IMG/VR virus record: IMGVR_UViG_3300037316_000011
Coordinates: 1-42,812 of that record
DNA: 42,812 nucleotides
Strand: one strand, 5' to 3'
DNA from: a virus
The first letter of the stretch is position 1; each line of letters begins with the position of its first letter. Position numbers and translations under genes: made by a program. Under the pieces are notes generated by a model. It saw nothing but the letters and a program-made list of their open reading frames with translations, made no database searches and was not told the DNA's origin. Below, piece by piece: positions 30,760-39,229 of the stretch.

Positions 30760-30925
30760 CCCGCCAGAACTTAAGCGCGAGCGCATGTCGCAATTAACTG
30801 GTCCGCCAGTTGCACCACCTAATGGCCAACCAGATCCAGGGCAAGATACAGAAGCACACAGCTCTACTGTGTCCAGTAATCCTGGACGACAAGCACAGAG
30901 CACTGACGCTTGGAATCAATATTGA
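30746..30925 (+). CDS. Small Pro/Gln-rich late protein
   Basis: The 59-aa frame begins MATRNPPELKRERMSQLTGP and is Pro/Gln/Ser-rich. Its start overlaps the preceding gene by 14 bases, and GAATAAGCAGA precedes the ATG. It ends 43 bases before TerL. Probably disordered; function unknown. Confidence 0.5.
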   Translation: MATRNPPELKRERMSQLTGPPVAPPNGQPDPGQDTEAHSSTVSSNPGRQAQSTDAWNQY

Positions 30926-30968
30926 CCTAAGTCATTGATTTATTTGATTAAACAGCCTGGAGAGACTG

Positions 30969-32330
30969 TTGACACAACCGACCCTGAAGATAAGTCTGCA
31001 TCCAGCGCAGGCTGCTATATTCAACTCGAAAGCACGCTTCGTAGTGTGTGCGGCAGGCCGCCGGTTTGGCAAGTCATGGTTCGCTAGTGTAAAACTAGGA
31101 ATCGCAGCCTTAGCGGAGTCTAATAGATTTGGACACAAACTTACCGCAGAACAGCCAGTCTACTATGTTGCTCCAACATTTGACCAAGCTGTCAGAACAA
31201 TGCGACCTAAGCTTATCCGACTACTGGGCTGGAGTCGCGATGGCGGCTTCATTGCTAACGAAAATATCAACGGCGGCTGGATCGAACTCATCAATGGAGT
31301 CAAGATATACCTAAAAGGGGCTGAGAATGACGATGCTCTCCGGGGCGAGGGTAACAGGTTGGTGGTTCTGGATGAGTATGCCTCCATGGCTCCACATGTA
31401 TGGCCCGAGATCCTTGAACCTACTCTTATGGATGTTGAGGGCGACGCTCTCTTCATAGGTACGCCAAAGGGCAAGAATCACTTCTACAGACTCTTCATGG
31501 ATGCATTAACGCATCCTGAACCATACTGGGATGATTGGGAAGCCTTTCATTTCAAGTCAAACGATAACCCATTCCTGAAAGAGCGCGAGTTAAAGCGCAT
31601 AGTCAGTCGAATGAAAGGAGCGGAAGGACTTGACCCAAGAGACAGGAACAAGCAAGAGATCGAAGCCGACTTCATATCTGGCGGTTCGCGCATCTTACGA
31701 CCAGACTCCTTCCCTATTGTTAAATCGTACAACTCTAGAACTGCTCGCTATTTCGTTACTGTCGACCTTGCCGGCTTCAAGAAGGCCGAAGGGAACCAGA
31801 TTCTCAAGACTGATGAATCGGTTGTCGCGGTTACAGCGACAGACGATGACATGTGGACAGTTCTCCGAATACGACATGGACATTGGGAAGTCAGGGAAAC
31901 AGCCACGCAAATCCTTCTGGCGTGCAAGTCCTTCCCAGGTAGCAGACTGGGGATTGAAGAAGGCGCCCTTGAAGCGGCAGTCAGGCCCTACTTAGAAGAT
32001 TTGATGAGGGCGTATTCCCGCTACGTCAATATCGAACCTCTCAAACATCACAATGCACGGAAACAGGATCGCATCAGTTGGGCGCTTAGCGGACGTAGCG
32101 AACGCGGACTCATCCAGCTCCTCACAGATCAACCCGAAGCGTACGACGGGCCAAGCATCCAGCCCTGGAACCGCTGGCTGCTCGATCAAATCTCAGATTT
32201 TCCAGACCCTCTCTCACATGATGACGGACTCGATGCCCTCGCATATGTTGATCAGATTGCAGAAACTTCCTACACTGATACGACTGACATCCCTGAGTGG
32301 TCTGCTTTAGATTCGTATTCGGGTTACTGA
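30969..32330 (+). CDS. Terminase large subunit
   Basis: This 453-aa packaging ATPase/nuclease has Walker A AGRRFGKS at residues 29-36, Walker B RLVVLDEYA near residue 133 with Asp and catalytic Glu, and IGTPKGKNHFYRLF as the coupling motif. The C-terminal RNase H-like nuclease shows VTVDLAG, IEEGAL and SHDDGLDALAYVDQI with the expected acids. It would bind portal and small terminase and cut concatemers. TTG start at 30969 supported by GGAGAG 6 bases upstream. The stop overlaps the HNH gene (TGATG). Confidence 0.95.
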   Translation: MTQPTLKISLHPAQAAIFNSKARFVVCAAGRRFGKSWFASVKLGIAALAESNRFGHKLTAEQPVYYVAPTFDQAVRTMRPKLIRLLGWSRDGGFIANENINGGWIELINGVKIYLKGAENDDALRGEGNRLVVLDEYASMAPHVWPEILEPTLMDVEGDALFIGTPKGKNHFYRLFMDALTHPEPYWDDWEAFHFKSNDNPFLKERELKRIVSRMKGAEGLDPRDRNKQEIEADFISGGSRILRPDSFPIVKSYNSRTARYFVTVDLAGFKKAEGNQILKTDESVVAVTATDDDMWTVLRIRHGHWEVRETATQILLACKSFPGSRLGIEEGALEAAVRPYLEDLMRAYSRYVNIEPLKHHNARKQDRISWALSGRSERGLIQLLTDQPEAYDGPSIQPWNRWLLDQISDFPDPLSHDDGLDALAYVDQIAETSYTDTTDIPEWSALDSYSGY

Positions 32331-32731
32331 TGCTCTGCCGTATTTGTAAAATAGAAAAATCATCTGATGATTTCTATCTTCGTCCTGATAGCAAGAGCAA
32401 TAAGCGGCGTACAGAATGTCGTCAATGTCTAATTGCTAGTCGTGTAACACAACGACCCAAGACTAAAGAACAGAATAGAAAATATCTGGTTGAAAGTTAT
32501 GGTATAACTCTCGATGACTATGAGGTTATAAGAGTCAAACAAGAATTCCGTTGTGCCATCTGCGGATTACACGAACAAAACAATAGGCACGGTCGATTAT
32601 TCATTGACCATGACCATGACACAGGAAAGGTACGCGGTTTACTGTGCAATGATTGTAACACAGGCGTAGGTAAATTTAGAGATAACCCTATGCTATTACA
32701 TAAAGCAGCAGTTTACGTGGAAGGCAAGTAA
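32330..32731 (+). CDS. Endonuclease VII-like HNH protein
   Basis: The 133-aa product starts ATG 32330 in the TerL stop. The N-terminal CRIC and ECRQC pairs form a zinc knuckle. FRCAICG, then FIDHDHDTGKVRGLLCNDC and NTGVGKFRDNP match the recombination endonuclease VII family of beta-beta-alpha-metal nucleases (His-Asp-His active site with Cys4 zinc). Possible roles are branch resolution at packaging, or a free-standing homing endonuclease lodged between TerL and portal. The tight coupling favours a resident function. Confidence 0.8.
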   Translation: MLCRICKIEKSSDDFYLRPDSKSNKRRTECRQCLIASRVTQRPKTKEQNRKYLVESYGITLDDYEVIRVKQEFRCAICGLHEQNNRHGRLFIDHDHDTGKVRGLLCNDCNTGVGKFRDNPMLLHKAAVYVEGK

Positions 32732-32733
32732 CC

Positions 32734-34833
32734 GTGTCGCTATTCCCGACCCAAGGTAACTCCATATTGGTGGAGAGCCGCGATAGTATTGCAGCAGATA
32801 GACAGAAAACAAGACCTTACGAACCAGGATCGGCCCTTTGTGGGTGGATTTACAGTAGAGTAACTATCTGGGAAGACACCAGAAACCGGGGCTATATGCA
32901 GCTCTGGGGCGAGTACTGGCGCATGTGGCGCGGTAAATGGTCCATACAAGAGATCAACAGACTGTCTGAACGGTCTAAGTTGATTATGCCTGCCCTGTCA
33001 CAAGCCATTGAGCAGACAGTTTCGGAGATAGAGGAAGCTGTATTCTCCAAAGCTGAATGGTTTGATGTGGCCGTTGAAACGGCTAAAGACATGGCAGCAC
33101 TTGCTATGCGAGACCAGTTGCTCTCGGATCTGGATAAAGTCAATGCTGCCGATCAGATTATGGAAGCAGTACTTAATGGAGCTATATTTGGCACTATGGT
33201 CGCCAAGGTTAACACAAGTCTCCAGAGTGACCAGAAGCCAGAACGCGACCCTATTACCTACGCCCTCAAAGCAAAAAACAAAGAACAAGTCCAAGTTGCT
33301 ATTGAGGCCATACGGCCTGACCAGTTTATACCTGATCCTTCAGGTACGACTATTCAGAACATGCTGGGATGTGCTCATCGTGTTCAAAGAACCGTCAACT
33401 ACATCGCTGAAAAGTGTCAGCAAGGTATCTATAACAAAGACGCGCTAGGTCAGGTATTCCCTACGCGTAGACTCAAGAATTCGGATGTGGATTTGGAAGA
33501 CCCCATGTCTGTCAATACGACCTATGAAAGCGAGCAGTGTGACATTATCGAATACCACGGTAAAGTCCCTGCTCGTTTTCTTTTGCAGTGCACAGAAGCA
33601 CGTAATATTGCAGATGAGTTACTGAAGCTTGATGTAGAAGAGATTGAAGAACGTGGTGGTAATGGCCCTATGATAGAGGCTATTGTCACACTTGCCAACC
33701 AGGGTATACTCCTGCGCGCCATACCTAATCCGTTTACATTGACGGATCGTAGTATTGTTGCAGCGCAGTTCGAGAAAGTACCAGCACGATTTTGGGGAAG
33801 GGGTGTAGCAGAAAAAGGCTATAACCCGCAGAAAGCGCTAGACGCAGAAGTAAGATCCAGAATGGACGCATTGGGTTATATCTCCGCACCCATGTTAGGT
33901 GTGGATTCCGGTAGAATCCCGCGTGGCTTCAAAATGGAAGTCAAGCCTGGCAAGGTGTGGTTAACACAAGGCAACCCAGACGAGGTACTTCGTCCTTTCC
34001 CCGCTTTAAATTTCAACACCATGACGTTCCAGCAGGCTTCGGAGATGGAGCGCATGGTACAGATGGGCACGGGAGCATTAGATGTTGCATCTGCTATCAA
34101 GAATCAATCTCAGTCTGGGGCTAATAGCATGTCTAGCAATAGCATGCTTATGGGCGCTTTTGTTAAGAGATCTAAGCGTTCTATCGCGAACATATCGCGC
34201 AACTTTATCGGCCCTCTACTTCAGAAAGTTATTTGGCGATACATGCAATTCGATCCCATCCGATATCCGCAGGACTTTGATATCAAACTCAAGCCGACGC
34301 TGGGCATTGTTGCGCGCGAGGTAGAAGCTGGGCAGATGACGCAACTCATGGGAATGATGCCACAGGAGTATCACCAAGTTCAGTTATTGCTGGCTAAGGG
34401 CGTTATAGAACATACTGCTTTGAGTAACAAGAGCGAGTTATTGCAAGCTATTGAGCAGGCATTACAACCCCCACCGCCAGAAGAACAACAGAAGCAGAAA
34501 CAAATGCAAGACTTAGCCCAACAAGCTCAGGTAGCCGGGCTGCATGCACAGGCTATTGGTTATCAGTTGACCAATGAAAAGACCAAGGCAGAGATCAAGA
34601 AGATCCTGTCCGATGCTGGTAAGAAGGGTCATGAAGCTAATATCGAGGATACTAAGGTACAGCAAGAGTGGGCGCGCATCCAGGCGTCTGGTCAGGAAGC
34701 TGAGCAGTTTGCCGATCAGAATAAGATTGCAGCGGCTCGTCTACCGATTGAGTGGTTGGTGGCGCAGGCTAAGATGATCTCAGCTAAAGCACAGGAGCAT
34801 ACGGCAAAACATCCGCCCGTTAGGGCGAAGTAA
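32734..34833 (+). CDS. Portal protein
   Basis: This 699-aa protein has the size and sequence style of podovirus portals: helical N-terminal body, IRPDQFIPDPSGTTIQNMLG (the D-P-x-A/G region), a long wing, then NPFTLTDRSIVAAQFEKVPA and RFWGRGVAEKGYNPQKALDA, and a long helical C-terminal part rich in Gln/Lys (QKQKQMQDLAQQAQVAGLHA), the likely barrel. It forms the dodecameric DNA gate and contacts the terminase and tail adaptor. GTG start after AAGG. The strongly helical last 150 residues are longer than in minimal portals. Confidence 0.9.
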   Translation: MSLFPTQGNSILVESRDSIAADRQKTRPYEPGSALCGWIYSRVTIWEDTRNRGYMQLWGEYWRMWRGKWSIQEINRLSERSKLIMPALSQAIEQTVSEIEEAVFSKAEWFDVAVETAKDMAALAMRDQLLSDLDKVNAADQIMEAVLNGAIFGTMVAKVNTSLQSDQKPERDPITYALKAKNKEQVQVAIEAIRPDQFIPDPSGTTIQNMLGCAHRVQRTVNYIAEKCQQGIYNKDALGQVFPTRRLKNSDVDLEDPMSVNTTYESEQCDIIEYHGKVPARFLLQCTEARNIADELLKLDVEEIEERGGNGPMIEAIVTLANQGILLRAIPNPFTLTDRSIVAAQFEKVPARFWGRGVAEKGYNPQKALDAEVRSRMDALGYISAPMLGVDSGRIPRGFKMEVKPGKVWLTQGNPDEVLRPFPALNFNTMTFQQASEMERMVQMGTGALDVASAIKNQSQSGANSMSSNSMLMGAFVKRSKRSIANISRNFIGPLLQKVIWRYMQFDPIRYPQDFDIKLKPTLGIVAREVEAGQMTQLMGMMPQEYHQVQLLLAKGVIEHTALSNKSELLQAIEQALQPPPPEEQQKQKQMQDLAQQAQVAGLHAQAIGYQLTNEKTKAEIKKILSDAGKKGHEANIEDTKVQQEWARIQASGQEAEQFADQNKIAAARLPIEWLVAQAKMISAKAQEHTAKHPPVRAK

Positions 34834-34851
34834 TAGACAATAGGAGAGTGT

Positions 34852-35043
34852 ATGAATAATGTGATGCGTCACGATTACCGGCCGCTTAATAGCGCTCAAG
34901 TTAAGAGCATGATCGATATGAAAAATGCCGGTTTATGTTTTTATGAATTATGTACTGCTCTAGGTACGTCCAGGGAACTGCATCTAGCAAAGACAAAGAT
35001 AGAGGAAGCTGTATTCTGGGCTACTAAGCATATCACAGCGTAA
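34852..35043 (+). CDS. Acb2/Tad1-hairpin-like small protein
   Basis: The 63-aa product has a strong AGGAGAG site. The sequence reads HDYRPLNSAQVKSMIDMKNA, then a GTSRELHLAKTKIEEAVFWATKHIT helix. This two-helix plan with a Tyr-Arg start, Lys in the first helix and A-K-T-K-x-E-E-A in the second resembles the Acb2/Tad1 hairpin domain family, some members of which bind cyclic oligonucleotide signals and block CBASS or Thoeris. Many relatives are untested phage proteins, so counter-defence is plausible, not shown. It sits among head genes and could be a minor structural protein. Confidence 0.55.
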   Translation: MNNVMRHDYRPLNSAQVKSMIDMKNAGLCFYELCTALGTSRELHLAKTKIEEAVFWATKHITA

Positions 35044-35063
35044 GTGTAATAGGAGAGGATTAC

Positions 35064-35381
35064 ATGTTAGATTTGAATCAGATTAATGCATTGCCCAACA
35101 ATGCCAAAGTGCGCTATCTAGCGCTTGAGAAGTTGTTTGGGCATTCTAGTTATAAGTTCCTTATCGACTGGGCAGCAGCCCAGGTCAAGGATAATGAACA
35201 GCGTGTTCTCACGGCAACCAATTGGGATCAACATTGCTTCCATACTGGTGCTAGGTGTGCCTTCGAGAACATAGTGAAGTTCGAAGAATTTTCTGAAGCT
35301 GAATTTGCACAAGTTGCGGCGGAAGCGCAAGTAGCCGCGAAGGAAGCTGAAGAGGAAGAGCAGAATGGGATGGATGATTAG
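35064..35381 (+). CDS. Hypothetical protein with acidic C-terminus
   Basis: The 105-aa product has a globular helical N-terminal 70 residues (ALEKLFGHSSYKFLIDWAAA) and an Ala/Glu tail (AAKEAEEEEQNGMDD). Good AGGAGAGGA ribosome site. It lies between the portal and scaffold genes; a head-assembly helper is possible. Family not recognised. Confidence 0.65.
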   Translation: MLDLNQINALPNNAKVRYLALEKLFGHSSYKFLIDWAAAQVKDNEQRVLTATNWDQHCFHTGARCAFENIVKFEEFSEAEFAQVAAEAQVAAKEAEEEEQNGMDD

Positions 35382-35382
35382 C

Positions 35383-35667
35383 GTGTCAAAGCTAATCTTG
35401 TTCCAATTTGCCTGCACGAAGTGCGGCAACTCATTTGAGGATTTAGCTAAACCAGGGGATTACTGGTGCAAATGTCCTGAATGTGGAGCGAACGCAAAGC
35501 GTGAAATTACCCCTGTCCGGATTGATAATACGGCATTTGCGACCCAGGAAGGCGCTACACCAACCAGTATTGATCGATGGGACAGGATGCACCAACAGAG
35601 AAAGAAAATCGAAGAGAAGCGCATGCGGGACCATGGAGACTATGGCAAAGCCGCAGGCAGCGATTGA
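35383..35667 (+). CDS. FmdB-type zinc-ribbon protein
   Basis: This is 94 aa from GTG 35383 (just after the previous stop); an ATG at 35365 is the alternative with a GAGGAAGAG site. FACTKCGNSFE and CKCPECGANA form an FmdB-like zinc ribbon; the C-terminus is basic and helical (RMHQQRKKIEEKRMRDHG). Similar small zinc ribbons lie beside capsid genes in many podoviruses; function is unclear. Confidence 0.7.
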   Translation: MSKLILFQFACTKCGNSFEDLAKPGDYWCKCPECGANAKREITPVRIDNTAFATQEGATPTSIDRWDRMHQQRKKIEEKRMRDHGDYGKAAGSD

Positions 35668-35727
35668 TCTCGACCTTTCTCACCCAGATGGCTAAGCGCG
35701 TAAGCGACGCCAAAGGACGTTACCAAA

Positions 35728-36567
35728 ATGGTTAGACTCGTTGATGTTCCCCTAGACGCGGGTGATCCCACGCGGGCTATCACTGATATAAATGAGGCAA
35801 TTACGGAGTCCCGTAATGCGCCGACTACGCAGACTCACACTACACGTCGAGAACCTATGGACGATCCGCGCTTCGCGGGGAAATCGGCCGCAGATGTTGT
35901 TGATATGTACAAGAATCTGGAGAGTCATAGTGGTAGACTGGCTTCTCAATTAGGAGAAGCACGCAATTCAGTTAACGCGCTAATTCTAGGTAAGAGAGAA
36001 AACGATCTCCGTCAGAACACGCAACCCACTGAAGCCTATAAGGTTCAGCCTGCTGATCTGATGGTCAACCCCACCGAAGCTCTTGATCGCTACCTGCAAG
36101 GACGGACTAGCCCTGAAGTCAGTCGCCTGCAGGAACGTTTAGGGCAACTCGAACAGCAATTACATTCATCTACGTTCACGATGAAGCATCCAACGGCAGA
36201 GACGATTACGTCAGATCCAGCGTTCAGCGCATGGGTAAAACAGACTCCTCTCCGTCAACGGTTGGCTCAAAGCGCATCGCAGAACAACATGATAGATGCG
36301 GATCTATTGTTGACCGAATGGCAGAGCGCACAGACGACACAGACAGATACCGTAAACAACACTGGGGACAAAGCGAGAGCGCTTGCCCGAGCCGTAACAC
36401 TGGAATCCGGTGGACATGGCACGGAATCCGGCACAAGAAAAAGTGGTAAGGTATTTCGACGTGGCGATTTGATTGCTCTGCGCCAGCGTGATCCAGACAA
36501 GTATGAATCACAGGAATTGCAGAACGAGATTGTCAAGGCGTATCTTGAGGGGCGCGTAGTAGATTAA
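35728..36567 (+). CDS. Capsid scaffolding protein
   Basis: This 279-aa protein has an acidic/Thr-rich N-terminus, a central coiled coil (SHSGRLASQLGEARNSVNAL and VSRLQERLGQLEQQL), and a basic helical C-terminus (GKVFRRGDLIALRQRDPDKY) suited to bind the coat protein. The position directly before the coat gene is the usual one. 35668-35727 before it holds only very short frames and the leader. Confidence 0.8.
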   Translation: MVRLVDVPLDAGDPTRAITDINEAITESRNAPTTQTHTTRREPMDDPRFAGKSAADVVDMYKNLESHSGRLASQLGEARNSVNALILGKRENDLRQNTQPTEAYKVQPADLMVNPTEALDRYLQGRTSPEVSRLQERLGQLEQQLHSSTFTMKHPTAETITSDPAFSAWVKQTPLRQRLAQSASQNNMIDADLLLTEWQSAQTTQTDTVNNTGDKARALARAVTLESGGHGTESGTRKSGKVFRRGDLIALRQRDPDKYESQELQNEIVKAYLEGRVVD

Positions 36568-36600
36568 GATTTAATAACGCAATAACATAAGAGAAAAATA

Positions 36601-37650
36601 ATGGCTACTGCATTAGTTCTCAGCAATGACATTGCGACAAGCCTCACTGGTGGCCCTGGTAGTCCTAATGACGTCCATGCCGCTAATTTCGTTCCCGCAT
36701 TGTGGAGCGATGAAGTTGTCGCCGTATACAAATCGAATTTGGTTCTTGCCAATCTAATTCGTAAGCTGAATCATAGAGGCAAGAAAGGCGATACTATTCA
36801 CATTCCGACGCCAGCTCGTGGCACGGCAGTGAACAAGGTCGCGCAATCGGTTGTTACACTACAGCCGTTTGTCGATCAGTCAGGTGTCGGTGGTATCACT
36901 ATCACCATCAACAAGCATAAGGAATACTCGCGCTTGATTGAAGACATTGTTGACGTGCAAGCACTGCCTTCCCTGCGTCGGTTCTATACGGACGATTCGG
37001 GATATGCAATTGCGAAGCGCGTTGATAGGGATATCTTCTTCCAGTTGGCTTCTGGTACGGCGGTCGCCGGTCCAGCCGGAACTGCGATTGAAGATCCTGC
37101 TACGGGTAACGTGTTGGCCTCCAGCACGTGGCAACCGTATGCCGGTGACGGACTCACGATCTGGAATCCTGCGGCTAATGCCAATGTTGGTAATGCTACG
37201 GATTTGACTGATCTGGGTATCCGTCGAGTCATCCTAAAGCTAGACCAAGTTGATGCGCCGATGGCGGCTCGTTACCTAGTCCTGCCTCCGGTGGCTAAGG
37301 CTCTCCTATTGGGCGTTGCGCGTTTCACGCAGCAAGCGTTCACTGGTGAGGCTGGTCCTGGCAATAGCATTCGTAATGGCCTTGTCGGCAATGTGTACGC
37401 TGTTGAAGTGTACGTGTCCAATAACCTTCCGAACGTGTTTGCAGCGAATGGTACGGTTGGCGGATCAGTTGCCTGGCTGTTGCAGCGGGATGCTACTGTT
37501 CTAGTTGAGCAAATGGGTATCCGTACTCAACAGCAATATAAACAAGAGTTCCTGGCGGACTTGTTTACTGCTGATATGATCTACGGTACTGGTATGCTGC
37601 GCGGCGGTTCTGCCGTTGGCATCATCACCAATAACCTGTTGGATGCCTAA
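36601..37650 (+). CDS. Major capsid protein
   Basis: This 349-aa protein opens with the HK97-fold style of podovirus coat proteins: FVPALWSDEVVAVYKSNLVL and KKGDTIHIPTPARGTA, then a spine helix region LVEQMGIRTQQQYKQEF near the end and GMLRGGSAVGII. It is followed immediately by an intrinsic terminator-like hairpin, as expected for a gene needing the highest late expression. Ribosome site AAGAG is weak. Confidence 0.92.
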   Translation: MATALVLSNDIATSLTGGPGSPNDVHAANFVPALWSDEVVAVYKSNLVLANLIRKLNHRGKKGDTIHIPTPARGTAVNKVAQSVVTLQPFVDQSGVGGITITINKHKEYSRLIEDIVDVQALPSLRRFYTDDSGYAIAKRVDRDIFFQLASGTAVAGPAGTAIEDPATGNVLASSTWQPYAGDGLTIWNPAANANVGNATDLTDLGIRRVILKLDQVDAPMAARYLVLPPVAKALLLGVARFTQQAFTGEAGPGNSIRNGLVGNVYAVEVYVSNNLPNVFAANGTVGGSVAWLLQRDATVLVEQMGIRTQQQYKQEFLADLFTADMIYGTGMLRGGSAVGIITNNLLDA

Positions 37651-37657
37651 TAAGCAC

Positions 37658-37677
37658 GGAGGGGACTAACACCCTCC
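37658..37677 (+). terminator. Terminator-like hairpin after the coat gene
   Basis: GGAGGG (37658-37663) pairs with CCCTCC (37672-37677) around an 8-base loop, followed by TTCTCT. Probably a partial terminator that lowers expression of the tail genes relative to the coat. Confidence 0.65.
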
Positions 37678-37696
37678 TTCTCTAAGAGGATTTACT

Positions 37697-37852
37697 ATGA
37701 TTACTGATATCATTTTCTTTGTTGCTGGGGCGGTCGCCGCCGTTGTCAGCACGACAGTCTATAAGTTTGTTACGAAGCAAGTTACATCTGTGGAAGCGAA
37801 AGCTCCGGCAGTCGTTACTGCTGTGGTAACGGAAGTCAAGAAAGTAGTGTAA
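37697..37852 (+). CDS. Small single-span protein between coat and tail genes
   Basis: The 51-aa frame has GAGGATTT upstream. N-terminal hydrophobic helix (IIFFVAGAVAAVVSTTVY), then a Lys/Val-rich tail (VTAVVTEVKKVV). A similar small membrane protein follows the coat gene in several podoviruses; role unknown. Confidence 0.65.
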   Translation: MITDIIFFVAGAVAAVVSTTVYKFVTKQVTSVEAKAPAVVTAVVTEVKKVV

Positions 37853-37853
37853 T

Positions 37854-38906
37854 ATGGCTGCGGTTACGCTGAGACAAATGCTGGTCAAGGTGCTCACCAA
37901 TATTGGTGAACCGCAGCTTGCTGCCAATGTCCCAGCAATAGGTCAACCTATTACAGATGTGTATGAGTTGCAGCTCTGCAACTACATCAATCACATAAAA
38001 GAAGAAGTTGAACAGACACATCAATGGTCTAGCCGCTGGCAAACGTATACTATGTCCTATGTGACAGGCAATCTGTCGCAGCAGATATACGATCAAGGCG
38101 GTTTCTTTTTACCGGCAGGGGCGACGCCGAACTCTGGTTGTCAAGTAGTACGGCTACACAATCCTAAGTTTAATCGCGAAGTAGCCCTTGTCTTTGACAT
38201 CACTACATTCGGCATCCCGTTCGTACTAGATGAGATGCCCTTGCCAGATATCATGTACTATAACACCGTACTCAATCAGACGCCTGTGGCGTATAGTACG
38301 AACTTCACTGTACAGGATCTAGGTAATGATGTAGTTCAATTGCTGATGTATCCCGGTGCTAATACCACACGGAATATACAGATTACACTATATAATCCAC
38401 AGAGTTATCTGGACCCTACTAATGGTGTAGGCAATCAGACTGATCTGTGGAATACGGGAACCGTACTACAGTCCCTTAATACAAGTCCATCTTTCGGGCA
38501 ACTATCCGGTGGCCTTGTGGCACCGTGGCTACTCCCTTCTGGCGTCTTTCCAATAACGTTTAGCGGTCAAGCAAGTACAGGACAAGGCAATGTTACCCAG
38601 ACCCTCAACGGGACGTTCACGCAAGGAAGCACAGCAATCGCTTTTGGAACATCTCTATTGTACAATATTCTTAGTGCTAACATTAATATTGCTGGGCTCT
38701 ACAGTGGTGGTATGGGGGCTGATAGCCCTATCATCGTACCTTCAAGAGTCGTAGAGATAGGTACGAGTTGGTGGGCATTAGAGGAAAGAGGCGAGGAGTT
38801 AGGCGCCAATTCGATGTTTACAGAGGATAGATATCGTAGATCATTGGATGACTTGGCTACCAAGGATCGGGCCATGCAGGGCGATCTGGTGATGGTTGTT
38901 GCGTAA
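37854..38906 (+). CDS. Tail tubular protein A / T7 gp11-like adaptor
   Basis: In this 350-aa protein, the N-terminal helical part (TLRQMLVKVLTNIGEPQLAA, VYELQLCNYINHIKEEVEQT) and C-terminal helices (FTEDRYRRSLDDLATKDRAM) match the gp11-like head-tail adaptor. An inserted beta segment lies at about residues 215-275 (FSGQASTGQGNVTQTLNGTF, then TQGSTAIAF). It would ring the portal and support the nozzle. Confidence 0.8.
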   Translation: MAAVTLRQMLVKVLTNIGEPQLAANVPAIGQPITDVYELQLCNYINHIKEEVEQTHQWSSRWQTYTMSYVTGNLSQQIYDQGGFFLPAGATPNSGCQVVRLHNPKFNREVALVFDITTFGIPFVLDEMPLPDIMYYNTVLNQTPVAYSTNFTVQDLGNDVVQLLMYPGANTTRNIQITLYNPQSYLDPTNGVGNQTDLWNTGTVLQSLNTSPSFGQLSGGLVAPWLLPSGVFPITFSGQASTGQGNVTQTLNGTFTQGSTAIAFGTSLLYNILSANINIAGLYSGGMGADSPIIVPSRVVEIGTSWWALEERGEELGANSMFTEDRYRRSLDDLATKDRAMQGDLVMVVA

Positions 38907-39229
38907 TGAGTGTCGATCACAGATACTCCCTATTACAGCAGTATCAGACTAATGTCCATATTACGACGCAACCATACACGCTTATTGGCACTGATTCTGG
39001 GCGCGCATTTACTAACACAGGAGCCCTCGCTTCTACCACGATTACACTACCTAAAGCCGCACCGAGCCTTACATACGTATTTCTCGGAAATGCGGCATCC
39101 CCTCTGGTAGTGCAGCCTAAAGTTACTGACACTATAAGAGGATCATCTGTAGGAGTGGCAACCTCCCTAACTGCCGGTGTAGTGCTAACACTACTCTGTA
39201 TAACACCGGGATTCTGGGAGATTATGTAG
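38906..39229 (+). CDS. Small beta-rich tail protein
   Basis: The 107-aa product is made of short beta-strands (TTITLPKAAPSLTYVFLG, LVVQPKVTDTIRG) typical of tail or fibre accessory domains, and ends just before the nozzle gene (TAGTG overlap). No catalytic motif. Confidence 0.6.
   Translation: MSVDHRYSLLQQYQTNVHITTQPYTLIGTDSGRAFTNTGALASTTITLPKAAPSLTYVFLGNAASPLVVQPKVTDTIRGSSVGVATSLTAGVVLTLLCITPGFWEIM

Noticed and set aside
31084-31096. Third promoter box (TAGTGTAAAACT) inside the large terminase
   Set aside because: Only part of the box matches, it lacks the AACT-N13 spacing, and it is explained by coding sequence.
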